A model generated the notes under the pieces. The model was not told the origin of the DNA. It ran no database searches and saw only the letters and a list, made by a program, of their open reading frames with translations. 64,000 nt of DNA from Astropecten irregularis (Eukaryota; Echinodermata; Asteroidea; Paxillosida; Astropectinidae): NCBI GenBank assembly GCA_963971285.1, contig OZ020256.1, positions 7,931,541-7,995,540 on the forward strand. The letters run 5' to 3'. Shown piece by piece: positions 33,168 to 44,086 of this stretch (the stretch's first letter is position 1; the number at the start of each line of letters is the position of its first letter). A program made the translations under genes and the position numbers.

Positions 33168-35195
33168 AAGTTATAAGTGTCCCATTTTTCACAGTGTTTC
33201 TTTTGAGCCAAACGGTTCACGACCGCAGAAATAAAATGAATGTATTTGAAAACGCATGATCAAAAAAAGATTATATTGTACTTGTTGTTCTTATGCGCGT
33301 ATTTTATTTATAACAGAATTGTGACCGGTAAGCTTAGTTATCGACCAAAAGTCGAATTAACTTCAGCATCTACACAAAAGCTCCATCACTTCACGCGGGA
33401 AACTAACCAATCAACCAATTCCAAGTAAACAAGGCGAGACACAATATTAAACAAGTCAAATTGGACTGGGGATTCATATTTTCCTCCGTTATTTGGATAC
33501 AATGTTTTCTTTTTCCCAGGCAAGCCTTGATTATTAAGCCATGTTCGTAACTTTAGTGTTGTAGTCACGGCTTACCAAACCCCAAAAGACTTCACCTTGC
33601 GCCACATCTACCGCGGCGACATCTTCGGCTCCTTATAAATATATAAGACAACCTCTACAGGGGCCCGTAGAGGCCACATTCACCTTCAAGGAAATACCTG
33701 AACTGTATCCAGACAATACAACATCGGCTGGGCTCTAGATTAACACTTCTCTGAATACGATCGGGCTGATGACACGGCCTGGTTTCAGGCCCCATCACAG
33801 TTTTTCAGTCAATACACCGTGTTCAGACAAACTATAAAAAGCAACGTGTCTGGTACCATTGGACTGACAATACTTGGGAGACAAATGTAATCATATCTCT
33901 TCGTGTGTCTGTCTTGTATTCAATGCACGTATGTTTTTGATTCTTTACCACATACAGTCTGCAAACCCTGTAGCAATACTTGTCTTTTACGGCGCACGCA
34001 TTTTAAACAGATACTACAATGCATTATCATAGAGCTAGGGACAGCTCTATGATATTATAAATAATAAGAAACCGCAATGGTGACATCGGAGAATGACGGT
34101 TATAGGCAGTATAATACGCCAATGAAACATTGTACTCATCGGTAGAGTTGGACGAAAAATATGTAACTCCATAATGTAGTGGGGCAAATAACCCTTTCAT
34201 AACCAAGTGGAAAATTACTCTTTTGTCTTGGTGACCGGACTTAATAGACTTCTAAGTGTAGTTCTATACTATAATTATACTGTTAGACAAAATCCTGCAA
34301 ACAGCGCCCTCATTTGAGTTAACATTTTATAGGGACTCTGGTTGCTCCCAGCAGTACACAATGATGACCTAAGGTATTTTACCCATTTTATATGTATTTA
34401 TATTTTGTGTAGGTAGCCTCAAAACGATATCTTGACCTCTTGCAAGATTTCCTAACAAAGTCTCATTGACAGCACATTCAATATATGTCAGTGTATCTGA
34501 AAAATATAAAGTAACTATAATTATGATGATTTCCTCCATTGAACAGGCTTGTACTATTAGTCAGTCATGACTAAATGGCATTGGCTCTGCATTGAACATA
34601 ATGAGTTTTCAATAACATTTTATTGACCGTTGGCAATAATTGACACAACCACATTGATATTATAGCATTCAACTTTCTTTGCTAAAACTAGTACTTAAAT
34701 TGCCACATGATATTGTGACCAAGTGGAACCAAGGCAAGGACTTGGACCAAAACAATTATGAAATTTTGTTAATCTGTGGTGTAATTTATTCAGTATATAA
34801 TCAGTTTCTCCACAACCATCAATAACGAAATCATGACTGGGGCTTCCTCTTGCATCCATTAAGAAAATCTCGATAATGAAGGAACCCACAAAATAAGTGA
34901 AGTAAGCGTTTATCTAAGTTTAAAGGTTACACGTACAGTGTGGCGGTTATAACAACACCTTTAAAAACAAGAACAATTTGTGTTAGATCCTTACATAAAA
35001 TACAACTTGTAATGCATCAGACTTATGCTTTAACTGGCCAATGCTTCGATTCATTACGTGCAATGACAATAAGATATTACCTCATTGGCACAATAACGAC
35101 TTCTGTGCATTCAAATGAAATTTAAAGTCCCGTTTCCAAATAATTCCTTGGCGAATATTATTGTGCTACTTGAATTTGGCCTATAACGATATTCA
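33168..35195. other. no gene recognised; possible decayed coding at 33560-33900
   Basis: 33560-33900 is less AT-rich and translates, in two registers, into peptide-like stretches (for example TPKDFTLRHIYRGDIFGS and PSQFFSQYTVFRQTIKSNVS), suggesting an old coding remnant. I do not recognise the family. The rest is AT-rich and without features. Confidence 0.35.
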
Positions 35196-35559
35196 TTAAA
35201 GGTAGTATCATACTTTGGTAAGAGACCCAAACAGAAATGTTCACAGATTTACGTATAACTTACAAGGTATGAATATGGTGCTGGTAGAAACATACCATTA
35301 AAATGTTTCCGTCTGAAATGGTGTATTTATCCAGAAATTAGTAAAACAACGACCGAAAATCTTTTTGATCTTTTAAAAGATCACAAATAAAAGAGAAAAG
35401 ACTTAAGGAATACCGAGGCCGTTTTTCACTATTTTCTCAAAAAGTGGGCACCGTATGGGACTGAAATTTTCACAGATGACTGTTACTCTATCTTCCTTGA
35501 TAATTTGCCCATGAATCTGTATTTCGTTGACAAAAACCAAAGTATGATACTACCTTTAA
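35196..35559. mobile_element. family A MITE (TTAA type)
   Basis: TTAA at 35196-35199 and 35556-35559 with well-kept inverted ends AGGTAGTATCATACTTTGG. It is among the least diverged copies and has the same orientation as 10145. Confidence 0.92.
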
Positions 35560-36100
35560 AGACCAGCGTTTCATCCTTTAATAAATACAATTGAATGTTA
35601 CAATTACAATGTAATATTTATGAAATACATTTCCGTCAACCCGTACCTTAATCTAAGGTGTTGTATTATAGGGAAATGTTTCCAAGCACCTTCAATGGCT
35701 AGACACTATGTGCCGCAGGTTGCGTCGGTTCACGGCTCCGAAAAAACATACATAACGCTGTGAAACAAAAGTGTTTTAGGACTGGGTGAAAATAAAGCAT
35801 TCTTGCGAGGTTTGAATTAACTTTCAATAATCATCTTAACTCATTTTCTCCTCTAAATAACTCGTCAACCTTAATGAAATTATTGTAATTATGCAGTGAA
35901 GCGGCCAGTACTTTTCCATGTACATCACATCATTTTACAATTCAAAAGATTGTTTTTAAAAATGTGGCCTTAGCAATAAATTGTACGATAAATGGTCTGC
36001 AAGGGGCCTCTCGTCTACATTAATGTACTATAAGTTAAATACAAGGTAAGTCAATCAACAATTGAACATTTCTTGGTTGTGAATTATGTCTCGAAAATAC
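35560..36100. other. no gene recognised
   Basis: AT-rich spacer before the Gypsy LTR. Confidence 0.4.
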
Positions 36101-36501
36101 TGTAGCGGAGTGAGCGCTGGCGGCGCTATTCAGTGAGTTAAGCCACAGACATAAATTTATGTCTATGAGTTAAGCAGCGCTATTTTTAGAGTCGCGTGAA
36201 GCACGGCGCGCACGTGGTCATCAGGGAGCACGTGATCGTTGCATGTTGAGCTCATGTGAATTATGTGGAAAGTGGCCTTTGATTGGCGCGATTTTGGTAG
36301 TTTCAGTCTGGCGGCCGCAGAGTAAGGATCGACGTACAGAATTAGAGTTGAGCCGGGTTAGTGTGTTGTAACAGAACAGAGTGAATTAAAAGTGAATAAA
36401 CCAATCATCAAAATCAAGAATCAGAGCATTATCGTCTATTTATTGTGTGTTTACAGAAATTACGTTCTCTAAGGCCCATACGGCTCGAGTTTAACGTTAC
36501 A
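36101..36501 (+). repeat. Gypsy 5' LTR
   Basis: Starts TGTAGCGGAGTGAGCG and ends TTTAACGTTACA, i.e. TGTA...TACA. It is followed directly by TTGGTGGCTAGCGTCGGG (36502-36519), the kind of primer-binding site seen after Gypsy LTRs. An AATAAA-like GTGAATAAACC lies at about 36401. The 3' partner is missing from the window. Confidence 0.8.
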
Positions 36502-36683
36502 TTGGTGGCTAGCGTCGGGATATGTCTGTTATATTTGTAGCGGTGTTGACGATTTTGTTTGTCAGATTGATTTTGTTTTGAAGCCTGTTAGGATTTGCAT
36601 TCGGCAGTGGTGTAAACCGAACCGACATACAGTTCATTTTGTGATCAGTCTTGTGTCAGCCTGGTCGAGCCGACCAGGCCGGA

Positions 36684-36853
36684 CGAACCAAAAGCCACGG
36701 TGACCCGGAAGGCCGCCCGGAGACGTACCAGTAGCTGCCCAGAAAGCCGCCCGGAGACAGACCAAAAGCCGCCAGGAAAGCCGCCCGGAGACTGGTCAAA
36801 AGCCGCTTGGAAAGCCGCCCGGAGACATACCGTAAGCCGCCCGGAGAGACCGT
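36684..36853 (+). repeat. 33-34-bp minisatellite in the Gypsy leader
   Basis: About four tandem units built on AAGCCGCCCGGAGAC followed by ACCAAAAGCCGC. The minus-strand open frame over it is a product of the GC-rich repeat. Confidence 0.85.
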
Positions 36854-37491
36854 ACGTCCGGAGGCCGTAAACGGACTTGGTGGGCTAGAGCTGCAGCCGG
36901 CCGGTGAATAAGTTAATACATTGTGTATTATGCAATAATTATTGTTTGGTTCACTATACCTTAGGTAGTATGCCGTCCCCACAGTCAGACCTATAGTGGC
37001 GCTGCATCGTTTTCTCGAAAAGAGGTACCAGGAAGTAACCAGGGAGATTGATACAATCTCACAGAGCATATACTGGAGAGCACCTGTAGTTTGCGAAACA
37101 TTGCACCTGGGGGTCATGAGACAGAATCAATGAATTTTCGGCAGCTGAGCACAGCCGATGCAAGTATTGATGGGACATTGTCCCTAAAAATACAACTGAT
37201 AGACAAACGGAATGGACAGAAAGACCATGAGCCCTTTGTACCCCCCTACTAGAAAGGAGGAAGAAGACTGTCCAAACCAATTCATAACCATACCGGATTC
37301 CGTGCATGGGTCACACTCCAGTCACCTGAGGGTTAATCGACACGCATAGACAGATCAGTGGCAATGGGTCATGGCTTCAGCGTTCGGAGAAAGGAACATT
37401 TTTTTTACCAGAAATAAGTGACACCAGCATTCCGCGTGACGAGATTGGACATGGACAGACAAAGTCAGAGCCAGCTGAAGCAAGTGCAATT

Positions 37492-38864
37492 TTGTCTGCA
37501 CCAGCGAAATCCGCCAGAGAGGGAAGCGACATTTCCTCGCCAGTGTCTGGAAGTAACGATGACATGGCTAAGATGAACTCGGGACCCCCTCAAGATAAGC
37601 CAACAATGCCGAAGAAAGACGAGACGTTGGCCAACTCCGAGATTACTGACAGGCGGCCCGAGAGGAACAGACCTTTGATTAAACCCGACCGATATGATAC
37701 GAAGACATCATGGCCATCCTACCTAAGGGTGCACCCAAGTAAATAGGGCCAAAATCCGTCCGCCGAGCTCATTAATAAAAGTTAAGCACTCAATATATTT
37801 TAAATAAGAGAGTTGTGAGAGCTATGAAAATGAAGGATTGAAGATATATGGCACTGGACCTCTTGCCTGGACTCTGGGCTTCAATTTGTGACCATTTCTG
37901 ATGCAATTGGGTGAGAAAGTGGGTCTATTTCAGCCGCTTTGCAGAGGGATGTTTTTTTGAAAATGGCTTCTTTGATTGGAGTGATCCATACCTTGTTTTA
38001 GGGGTGGTCAGCTGAGAATGAGTATATCTCAAAAATTCAATGGTCACCCTACCATAAAATGAGAAGAAAATGAAAGGTGACATGTTCCTCATCATTTTTC
38101 TGTGTAACTTGAACAGCTGTGAGAGTTCTGTATATTTTTAAATGATTTTTGAAGTTCGAGGATTTATCACTGTTGTCTATGGGAGTTTATTTACTTGGGT
38201 GCACCCCTAAAGCACTTCGAGTTGTGTTCCAAAATACAGTTGTTGGCTGTGCTGTTGACTGGCTCAGCCCAACAAGTACAATGCCGGCAGATGCGGGAGA
38301 CTACCAGAAGTTAGTCAGAGCTTTGCAGGCACGCTTTGACCCGTTGGGGGTTCAGCTCCGAAATAGGGGGCAGAGGCCTACAGAAAATCTCGTGGAAATG
38401 TCCCAGGATATCCGACGACTGGTGGAAAAGGTGTACGTGGACCTATACCTGGTGAAAGCAAAGACCATATGGGCAGAGACCACTTCTTAGATGCTTTGGC
38501 GGACGGCGACAGCAGGATAAGAATCATTCAGATGAGAACCATGACACTTGACGGAGCTGTAGCAGCAGTGGTCGAGTTGGAAGCCCTTCAAAAGGCCGAG
38601 AAGGCGCGACGGACGATGGACTTGAAGAAAGCCAATGTGAAGCAGGCTACTTCAGAAAAAACTTTTCAGGTCATCAGTGCCAGCGAGTCAGTAGAATTAC
38701 AACAACAGATGAAAAACATTGCAGACCAAATAGGGGAGCTAAAGAAGCAGCTCAACAGACAAAAGCCAAATAGAGGCCGGAGGACAGACGGCAATGGGCC
38801 CCGGTGGCCAGTGCTATCATTGCGAGGAGTATGGTCATATAACAGCGAATCTGTCCTTTGCTGA
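37492..38864 (+). pseudogene. Gypsy Gag, split by a MITE
   Basis: The first part (37492-37736) ends with KPDRYDTKTSWPSYL, a conserved Gag capsid start in metazoan Gypsy elements. It is then interrupted by the 37737-38206 MITE and resumes at about 38211. A frameshift near 38470 separates the capsid from the nucleocapsid part (38469-38864). The zinc knuckle (38812-38853) keeps Cys, Cys and His, but its last position reads Leu instead of Cys. Gag would form the particle that packages the element RNA. Confidence 0.88.
37737..38206. mobile_element. family B MITE in Gypsy gag
   Basis: Perfect 17-bp inverted ends GGGTGCACCCAAGTAAA; CTAA at 37733-37736 and 38207-38210 is the target duplication. The 470-bp body matches 12384-12856 and 63771-64000. 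It is the best-preserved complete copy and defines the family. Confidence 0.95.
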
Positions 38865-39025
38865 CAACAAGTGATGGCAGTGCACCGGCCCCCTGAATGC
38901 CCAAAAGTACCAACCCGTCGCTAATAAGGGAAACTGTTAGGAGCTGAGCCAGGGGATGTGTTTCAGCTTTAAAAGCATGGCCAACTAGCGATCTACAAAT
39001 AGGGAATGTAAATGCCGCTGGCAGA

Positions 39026-39240
39026 GGCTTGTACCTTGACGCATGTGTCAATGGAGTAGATGCAGTACTTCTTTTTGACACAGGGGCATCCATATTATTT
39101 TTATCCGAGAGAATTGTCAAGAAATGGTCGGGCCAGTAAGACTTATGTATCCAACAAAAACTCATGTGACCATCTACAAAGGAACGACGGCAGGTTCATT
39201 CCAAACAGTAGACGCAGTAGGACCAAATCTTGGTGCAAAT
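39026..39240 (+). pseudogene. Gypsy aspartic protease
   Basis: Contains the active-site box LLFDTGAS (DTGAS at 39077-39091) preceded by a short beta-strand-like GLYLDACVNGVDAV, as in retroviral-type proteases that mature the Gag-Pol polyprotein. It lies between the Gag zinc knuckle and RT. The frame around it is short and broken on both sides. Confidence 0.82.
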
Positions 39241-39439
39241 GACCAAGTGCATTCAGAGCAAATCAATAATCTTAATTCTTGTGACAGTGAGAGAGATAGT
39301 GTAGGCGAACATAGACCTGTTCCCCCACATCTGGAAGACCTAATATCGCAGATGTGCGACTCGACTGAATGAGACAGAGGAAGTTCGGTTGAAGAAACTT
39401 CTGCTCAAGAACCAGGCGCTGTTCTCGAGAGGGGAAGGG

Positions 39440-40933
39440 GATATTGGTAAAACCAGTAAGGTTCAGCACCGCATCGAAACCGGAAATTCATCTCCTATTA
39501 AGCAGCAACCGAGGACCCCCTTCATCAGCGGGAAGTGGCCGAGAAAGAGATAAATGACATGCTGGAGAAATGTGTCATCACACCAGCAACGGGACCGTGG
39601 GCATCGCCACACCGGCGCACCCAGGATTTTGTCTTGGGGGGGGCTCAAAGAAAATTTTTCTCCCACAAAACATTTTGTGACTCCCCCCCCCCTCCTTCAA
39701 CGAAAATTTTTCTCCCAGAAAACATTTTGTGACTCCCCCCCCCCCCCCCCCTCCTTCAAAGAAAATGTTTCTCCCACAAAACATTTTGTGACTCCCCCCC
39801 CCCCCTCCTTCCTCCTCCTCCTGTCCCTTTCCCCTTCCCCTTTTTTTTTTTTTTTTTCGTTTTTTTTTTTCGTTTTTTTTTTCAGGGACCCTCTTGGGGG
39901 GGGCTCAAGCCCCCCGAGCCCCCCCCCTGGGTGCGCCACTGCATCGCCAATCGTCCTGGTGAGGAAGAAAGATGGAAGCGTAAGGTTCTGCGTGGATTAT
40001 CAGCGGCTGAACGCTATCACACGCAAAGACGCATATCCTATTACACGAATTGACGACACGATTGACGCCTTGGCTGGTTCCCAGTACTTCTCTACTCTCG
40101 ACCTGGCATCTGGGTACTGGCAAGTTCCGATGGCAGAAGAACATAAAGAGAAAACGGCATTTGCTACTCACTGTGGCCTGTACAAGTTTGAGATGATGCC
40201 TTTCGGGCTATGTTCGCCCCCTCTACTTTTGAAAAGCTTATGAAGAATGTACTACGAGGTCTCCAGTGGCAGATATGCTTGGTCTATTTAGATGACGTCA
40301 TAGTGTACAGTCGGACATTTGAAGAACACGTGGAACGGCTACAACTTATCTTCGGGCGGATAAAAGAAGCAGGACTCAAGCTTAAGCCGAAAAGGTGCCA
40401 TGTATTCCAGCAACGCGTGTCTTACCTCTGACGAGGGAGTGCACACAGATCCGGAGAAAATCCAGAAAGTAAAAGACTGGCCGGTCCCAACGAATGTCCA
40501 TGACGTCCGTAGTTTCCTTGGACTGGCCTCGTATTATCGCCGGTTTGTCCCTGCTTTTGCTGAACTAGCTAGTCCTCTTCATAAACTGACCGAAAAGCCG
40601 TGAATTTGTTTTGACTGGCGCTTGCCAAGAAGCGTTTGACAAACTCAGACACCGCCTTATTTCATCTCCCATTCTAGCTAATACTCAACGACAACGAAGA
40701 CTTTCATTTTGGACACTGATGCCTGTGATTTCGGCATAGGAGACGTCCTATCACAAAGTGTTGACGGAGTTGAGAGGGTTATAGCTTATGCCAGCCGCTC
40801 TCTCTGTAAGTGCGAGAGAAATTACTGTGTTACCACAAAGGAACTTCTCGCCCTGGTGCACCATGTGAAGCACTTTCGCCCATATTTTTGTACGGACTCT
40901 AGTTCAGGATTCGAACTGACCATGGAGCGTTGA
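39440..40933 (+). pseudogene. Gypsy reverse transcriptase and RNase H
   Basis: RT motifs in order: [36 protein letters not shown], and YLDD at 40285-40296 within LVYLDDVIVYS; then FLGLASYYRRFVPAFA; then the RNase H start DTDACDFGIGDVLSQ and ELLALVHHVKHFRPYF. The enzyme copies element RNA to DNA and degrades the template. The domain is split by a hAT-like MITE (39610-39941) and has register changes near 40205, 40430 and 40600. Active-site residues are visible, but no continuous frame exists. Confidence 0.92.
39610..39941. mobile_element. hAT-like MITE family C, copy 2, in Gypsy RT
   Basis: Ends CACCGGCGCACCC and GGGTGCGCCACTG, flanked by a perfect 8-bp duplication CATCGCCA (39602-39609 and 39942-39949). 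The interior has three tandem units with TCTCCCACAAAACATTTTGT followed by poly-C, then pyrimidine and T tracts. The same family as 10742-10952, with an expanded internal repeat. Confidence 0.95.
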
Positions 40934-41389
40934 AGTGGTTGTTGGGGTTTAAAAACCCCGAGTGACAAACGCCGAGATGGCTGCAGGTGTTGGCCGAATA
41001 TGATTTTGAGATAGAGCACCGACCCGGGCGAAGACACGGGAATGCCGATGCAATGTCTAGGATGCCTTGCCAGCAGTGTAAACGTTTCCCGGGAGACCGG
41101 GAGGAGCCAATCAGGATTAACACTGGAGACAGGCAAGGTGAGAGACAGGCAACGGCAGATTCTCTGACCGAGTCTACCCCTGGTGAGTGCCAAGATGATA
41201 CAAATCATTGCCACATATGTTACAAGAGGCGGACAAGGAGCTTGAGCCCAATTGGTTGATGGGGATTTCGACTTCGACACTGTCGCAGAAACAGAGAGAG
41301 GATCCTGTACTTGATAAGTTCATAAACTGGCTCAGATAAGTTCGGCAGAGAATGCCCGATGTAAATTCTAGTGGGGAGCTTGGGACCAG

Positions 41390-42520
41390 ATGAGTATTCG
41401 AAATGGAATTTTGCAAAAGAGGTGGGAGGATGATACTGGCAACGAAATCCGGTACATTTTGGTTATTCCCAACCGGATGCAAGAAGAGGTCCTCAAGCAA
41501 CTACATGAAGCTCCAACAGGAGGCCATCTAGGCGTACGAAAAATGTATGAAAAGGCCAAGGCACGCTTCTACTGGTGGAGGATGCTAGACAGTGTAAAGA
41601 GATGGTGCCGGAGGTGTTTGGAGTGTGCTGAACAAAACATGCCGCAGAAACAAAGAAGGGCACCATTGAAGCAGCAAATCTCCGGTGTGCCGCTAGAGAG
41701 GATTTCGATGGACATCACTGGTCCTTTCCCAATCACAGACGGTGGCAATTGTTACAATGTGGTGGTGACTGATTCATACTTCAGTAAATGGACCGAAGCC
41801 TATCCAGTTCCGACCATAGATACCGAAACCATTGCCCGTGTCCTTGTTGATGAGTTCATCAGTAGGTTCGGTGTGCCTCGCCAAATACAAAGTGACCAAG
41901 GTCGGCAGTTCGAAAGTAAGCTCTTTAAGAGTTTATGTGCATTGCTTGGAATAGATAAGACCCGCACCACACCATACCACCCTCAGAGTGACGGGAAAGT
42001 GGAGCGCTTCAATAGGACATTGATTGCGATGCTCGCCTCGTATGTCGCTACTAATCAAAAGGACTGGGACAGATATGTGCCTTCAGTCTTGATGGCATAT
42101 CGAGCTTCCCCTAATGAGAGTACCGGCCTTACCCCAAACAAAATGATGGTTGGGAGAGAAGTGGACCTGCCCATCGACGTGATATGTGGTCTACCAAAGG
42201 AAGGACAGGCTGGAGCGTCGGACTACATCGATGAGCTCAGGGAGAGGCTAGAATCGGCCCATAAAACAGCTCGAGTTCAACTCAAGAAGTCTGCCTGCTA
42301 CCAGAGACGGCACTACAACCTCAAGGCTGACAAGGCCGAGTACGATATTGGCAGTGCGGTCATGGCACGAGTTGGAACAAAGACAGTTGGGTTATCGCCG
42401 AAGCTCCAGCCGAAGTGGAATGGCCCCTACATTGTCACCCATTTGTTAAGTGATGTGATCCTAAGAATGCAACGAGGGCCCAGACACAAACCTATAAAGT
42501 TATCCATGTCAACCGTCTGA
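41390..42520 (+). pseudogene. Gypsy integrase (longest intact pol segment)
   Basis: A 376-codon frame with the HHCC zinc-binding region (LHEAPTGGHLGVRKMYEKA, then CRRCLECAEQN) and the catalytic core: first Asp at 41711, second Asp in SDQGRQFES at 41894, and Glu in GKVERFNRTL at 42002. The D-E spacing is 35 residues, as expected of a retroviral-type integrase. The GPY/F-type motif KWNGPYIVTHLLSDVI follows. This is the best preserved domain of the element. The register changes near 42495, so downstream sequence reads in another frame. A full-length integrase with its upstream Pol partners is not encoded here. Confidence 0.93.
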
Positions 42521-43242
42521 AACCGTTCAATAGAGATGTAGACACATATTGGCTCTCGCGTCAACACGGTACGGGACGAGGCCAGAGAGAGGAGGTTGAC
42601 CAACCAAATGGGAGGACGGACTCTGATAAACCAGTGACCCAACAGGAAGCTAGAGAAATCCCAGGCCAGGGAGACGAAAAACCCTTACACCAGCACAGCG
42701 CCGGGCAAGATCAGAAAAATGGCACCGAAGGAGTCGAGCAAATGAATGAGACGGACGCAGAGGTTCACCCAGACGTTGGTGCAGAAGTGGAACCACTGAT
42801 TAGGCAACCCGAAGCCCAAGAACTCCCAGCAGACCACAACGACGAGTCACAACCACGTATCAACGAAAATGACCCATCTGGCAGACGAAAACGAAAACCC
42901 CCGACCGTTATGGAGAGTGGTGCATCCAAACAATGTAGTCATCATGTTTCCCCTCTGCTTCTTTATGTTTTCATAGGAGTGATAGGCATGGAACAACGTG
43001 GACGAAGCCAGGGTCGGGAGCGAAGCCGTTCGCCCAGAAGACAGAAGCGCGGAGAGTGCCAGAAAAGCTTCTCTTCATCTGCAACACTACGCCGCCACGT
43101 GGAGGAGCAACACCTCACGAAGCGGGAGAGATATGCTTGTCCCTACTGCCCTATGTGTCCAGTGAAGTGCCGAGAACCCCTGGAAGAGATTTCGATGTGC
43201 TCAGCATCCACCCAAACAGCCCCATCCGGCAGCCAACCCTAA
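42500..43242 (+). pseudogene. Gypsy Pol C-terminal tail with C2H2 zinc finger
   Basis: After the register change near 42495 an open frame continues without stop to 43242. It is acidic and Gln-rich at first (QEAREIPGQGDEKP), then has a hydrophobic stretch (SPLLLYVFIGVIGM), an Arg/Ser-rich segment and a C2H2-like finger (CQKSFSSSATLRRHVEEQH) with more Cys pairs after it. Gypsy tails usually end shortly after integrase, so the finger is unusual. It could be part of the element, or host sequence fused at the element's lost right end. Confidence 0.55.
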
Positions 43243-43384
43243 CCCTTCCCCCAAGAAGCTTCCATTGTTCCATACTGCTTCACCTATTCCCTATAGCGTG
43301 GTTTCGTATCCAGTGCAAAATGCGGTTGTCGCCATGACACATGACACATGAGGCGCGCATTACACACTACTCACAGTGCGAAAT

Positions 43385-43798
43385 TAACTATGAATATCAT
43401 GCGCAAGACGGCAAAGCATGGTGGCGCAGGAGGAACATTGAACATCTCAAATATCTTCGCACATATTTGTGATGTTTGGTACATCGTACATCACAAATTC
43501 ACAAATATCTGCGCAGTTTCGTTATGCGATGTTTGCACGTGCATTATAATGACATATAACAATACATCGTACAACACAAATCTGCGCACATTTTTATTTG
43601 TGTGTTTTTATAGTGGCATGATTTTTTTCTGAAAAATCCTTTCTTGCTTTAGTTTACGATAATTAGAAATCAAGTGAAATTTACAAAAAAGGTTATTAGA
43701 ACAGCGGTCAACTGCCGCGAACAGCGCAATAACGGTATGCAGTTAGTGGTTGTGATTCATAATGTCGTGTGTCATGGCGGCCAAAAAAATGCGTAAGG
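43385..43798. repeat. dispersed repeat M, copy 2
   Basis: Matches 22968-23400 from AAGACGGCAAAG to GTCATGGCGGCCA, including GTGGCGCAGGAGGAACA and degenerate ACATCACAAAT units shared with the foldback element. Confidence 0.7.
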
Positions 43799-44086
43799 AA
43801 CCCTAACCCGGACCCTAACCCTATATGGTATAATATTGTTATGGTCAGCGCTGAAAAAAATGCGCATAAGCCTATGGGGTTTTTGTTGGAAAAAAGTCAG
43901 AAAAACTAAAAACTGAAGGGCCGATCACTCCATATGCAACTGATTAAATAATGAAAAATAAACAACAGTAAAAATCTGCGGTTCAGTAATTTATTTATAC
44001 ATGTACGTATGTTCACGCCTACATCAACAGAATGACATCAGCCTGAAATAACTCAATTTGTTACGCAGCGTCAACAGACTGACGTT
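43799..44086. repeat. dispersed repeat N, copy 1, with CCCTAA start
   Basis: Begins with CCCTAACC-type units, continues with TTGTTATGGTCAGCGCTGAA and ends at GCGTCAACAGACTGACGTT. Copy 2 is at 45497-45818, same orientation. No coding content. Confidence 0.8.

Larger units (their letters stand above)
36101..43250 (+). mobile_element. Ty3/Gypsy LTR retrotransposon, decayed
   Basis: 5' LTR, primer-binding site, Gag, aspartic protease, RT, RNase H and integrase follow in Ty3/Gypsy order on the plus strand. No 3' LTR matching the 5' LTR is found before 44 kb, so the right end is lost or rearranged and the end coordinate is approximate. The coding region has frameshifts, and two MITEs are inserted (37737-38206 in Gag, 39610-39941 in RT). 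The element cannot be autonomous. Confidence 0.93.

Noticed and set aside
36656-37117. 153-codon minus-strand frame
   Set aside because: It overlaps the GC-rich minisatellite and the leader of the plus-strand Gypsy element.
39554-39940. Ser/Pro/Phe-rich extension at the start of the RT frame
   Set aside because: This part is the inserted MITE read in frame; only the portion after 39950 is RT.
42900-43242. Envelope-like gene after Gypsy pol because of the hydrophobic stretch near 42950
   Set aside because: There is no signal peptide, no sequons or cysteine pattern of an envelope protein, and the frame is continuous with the pol tail and a zinc finger.
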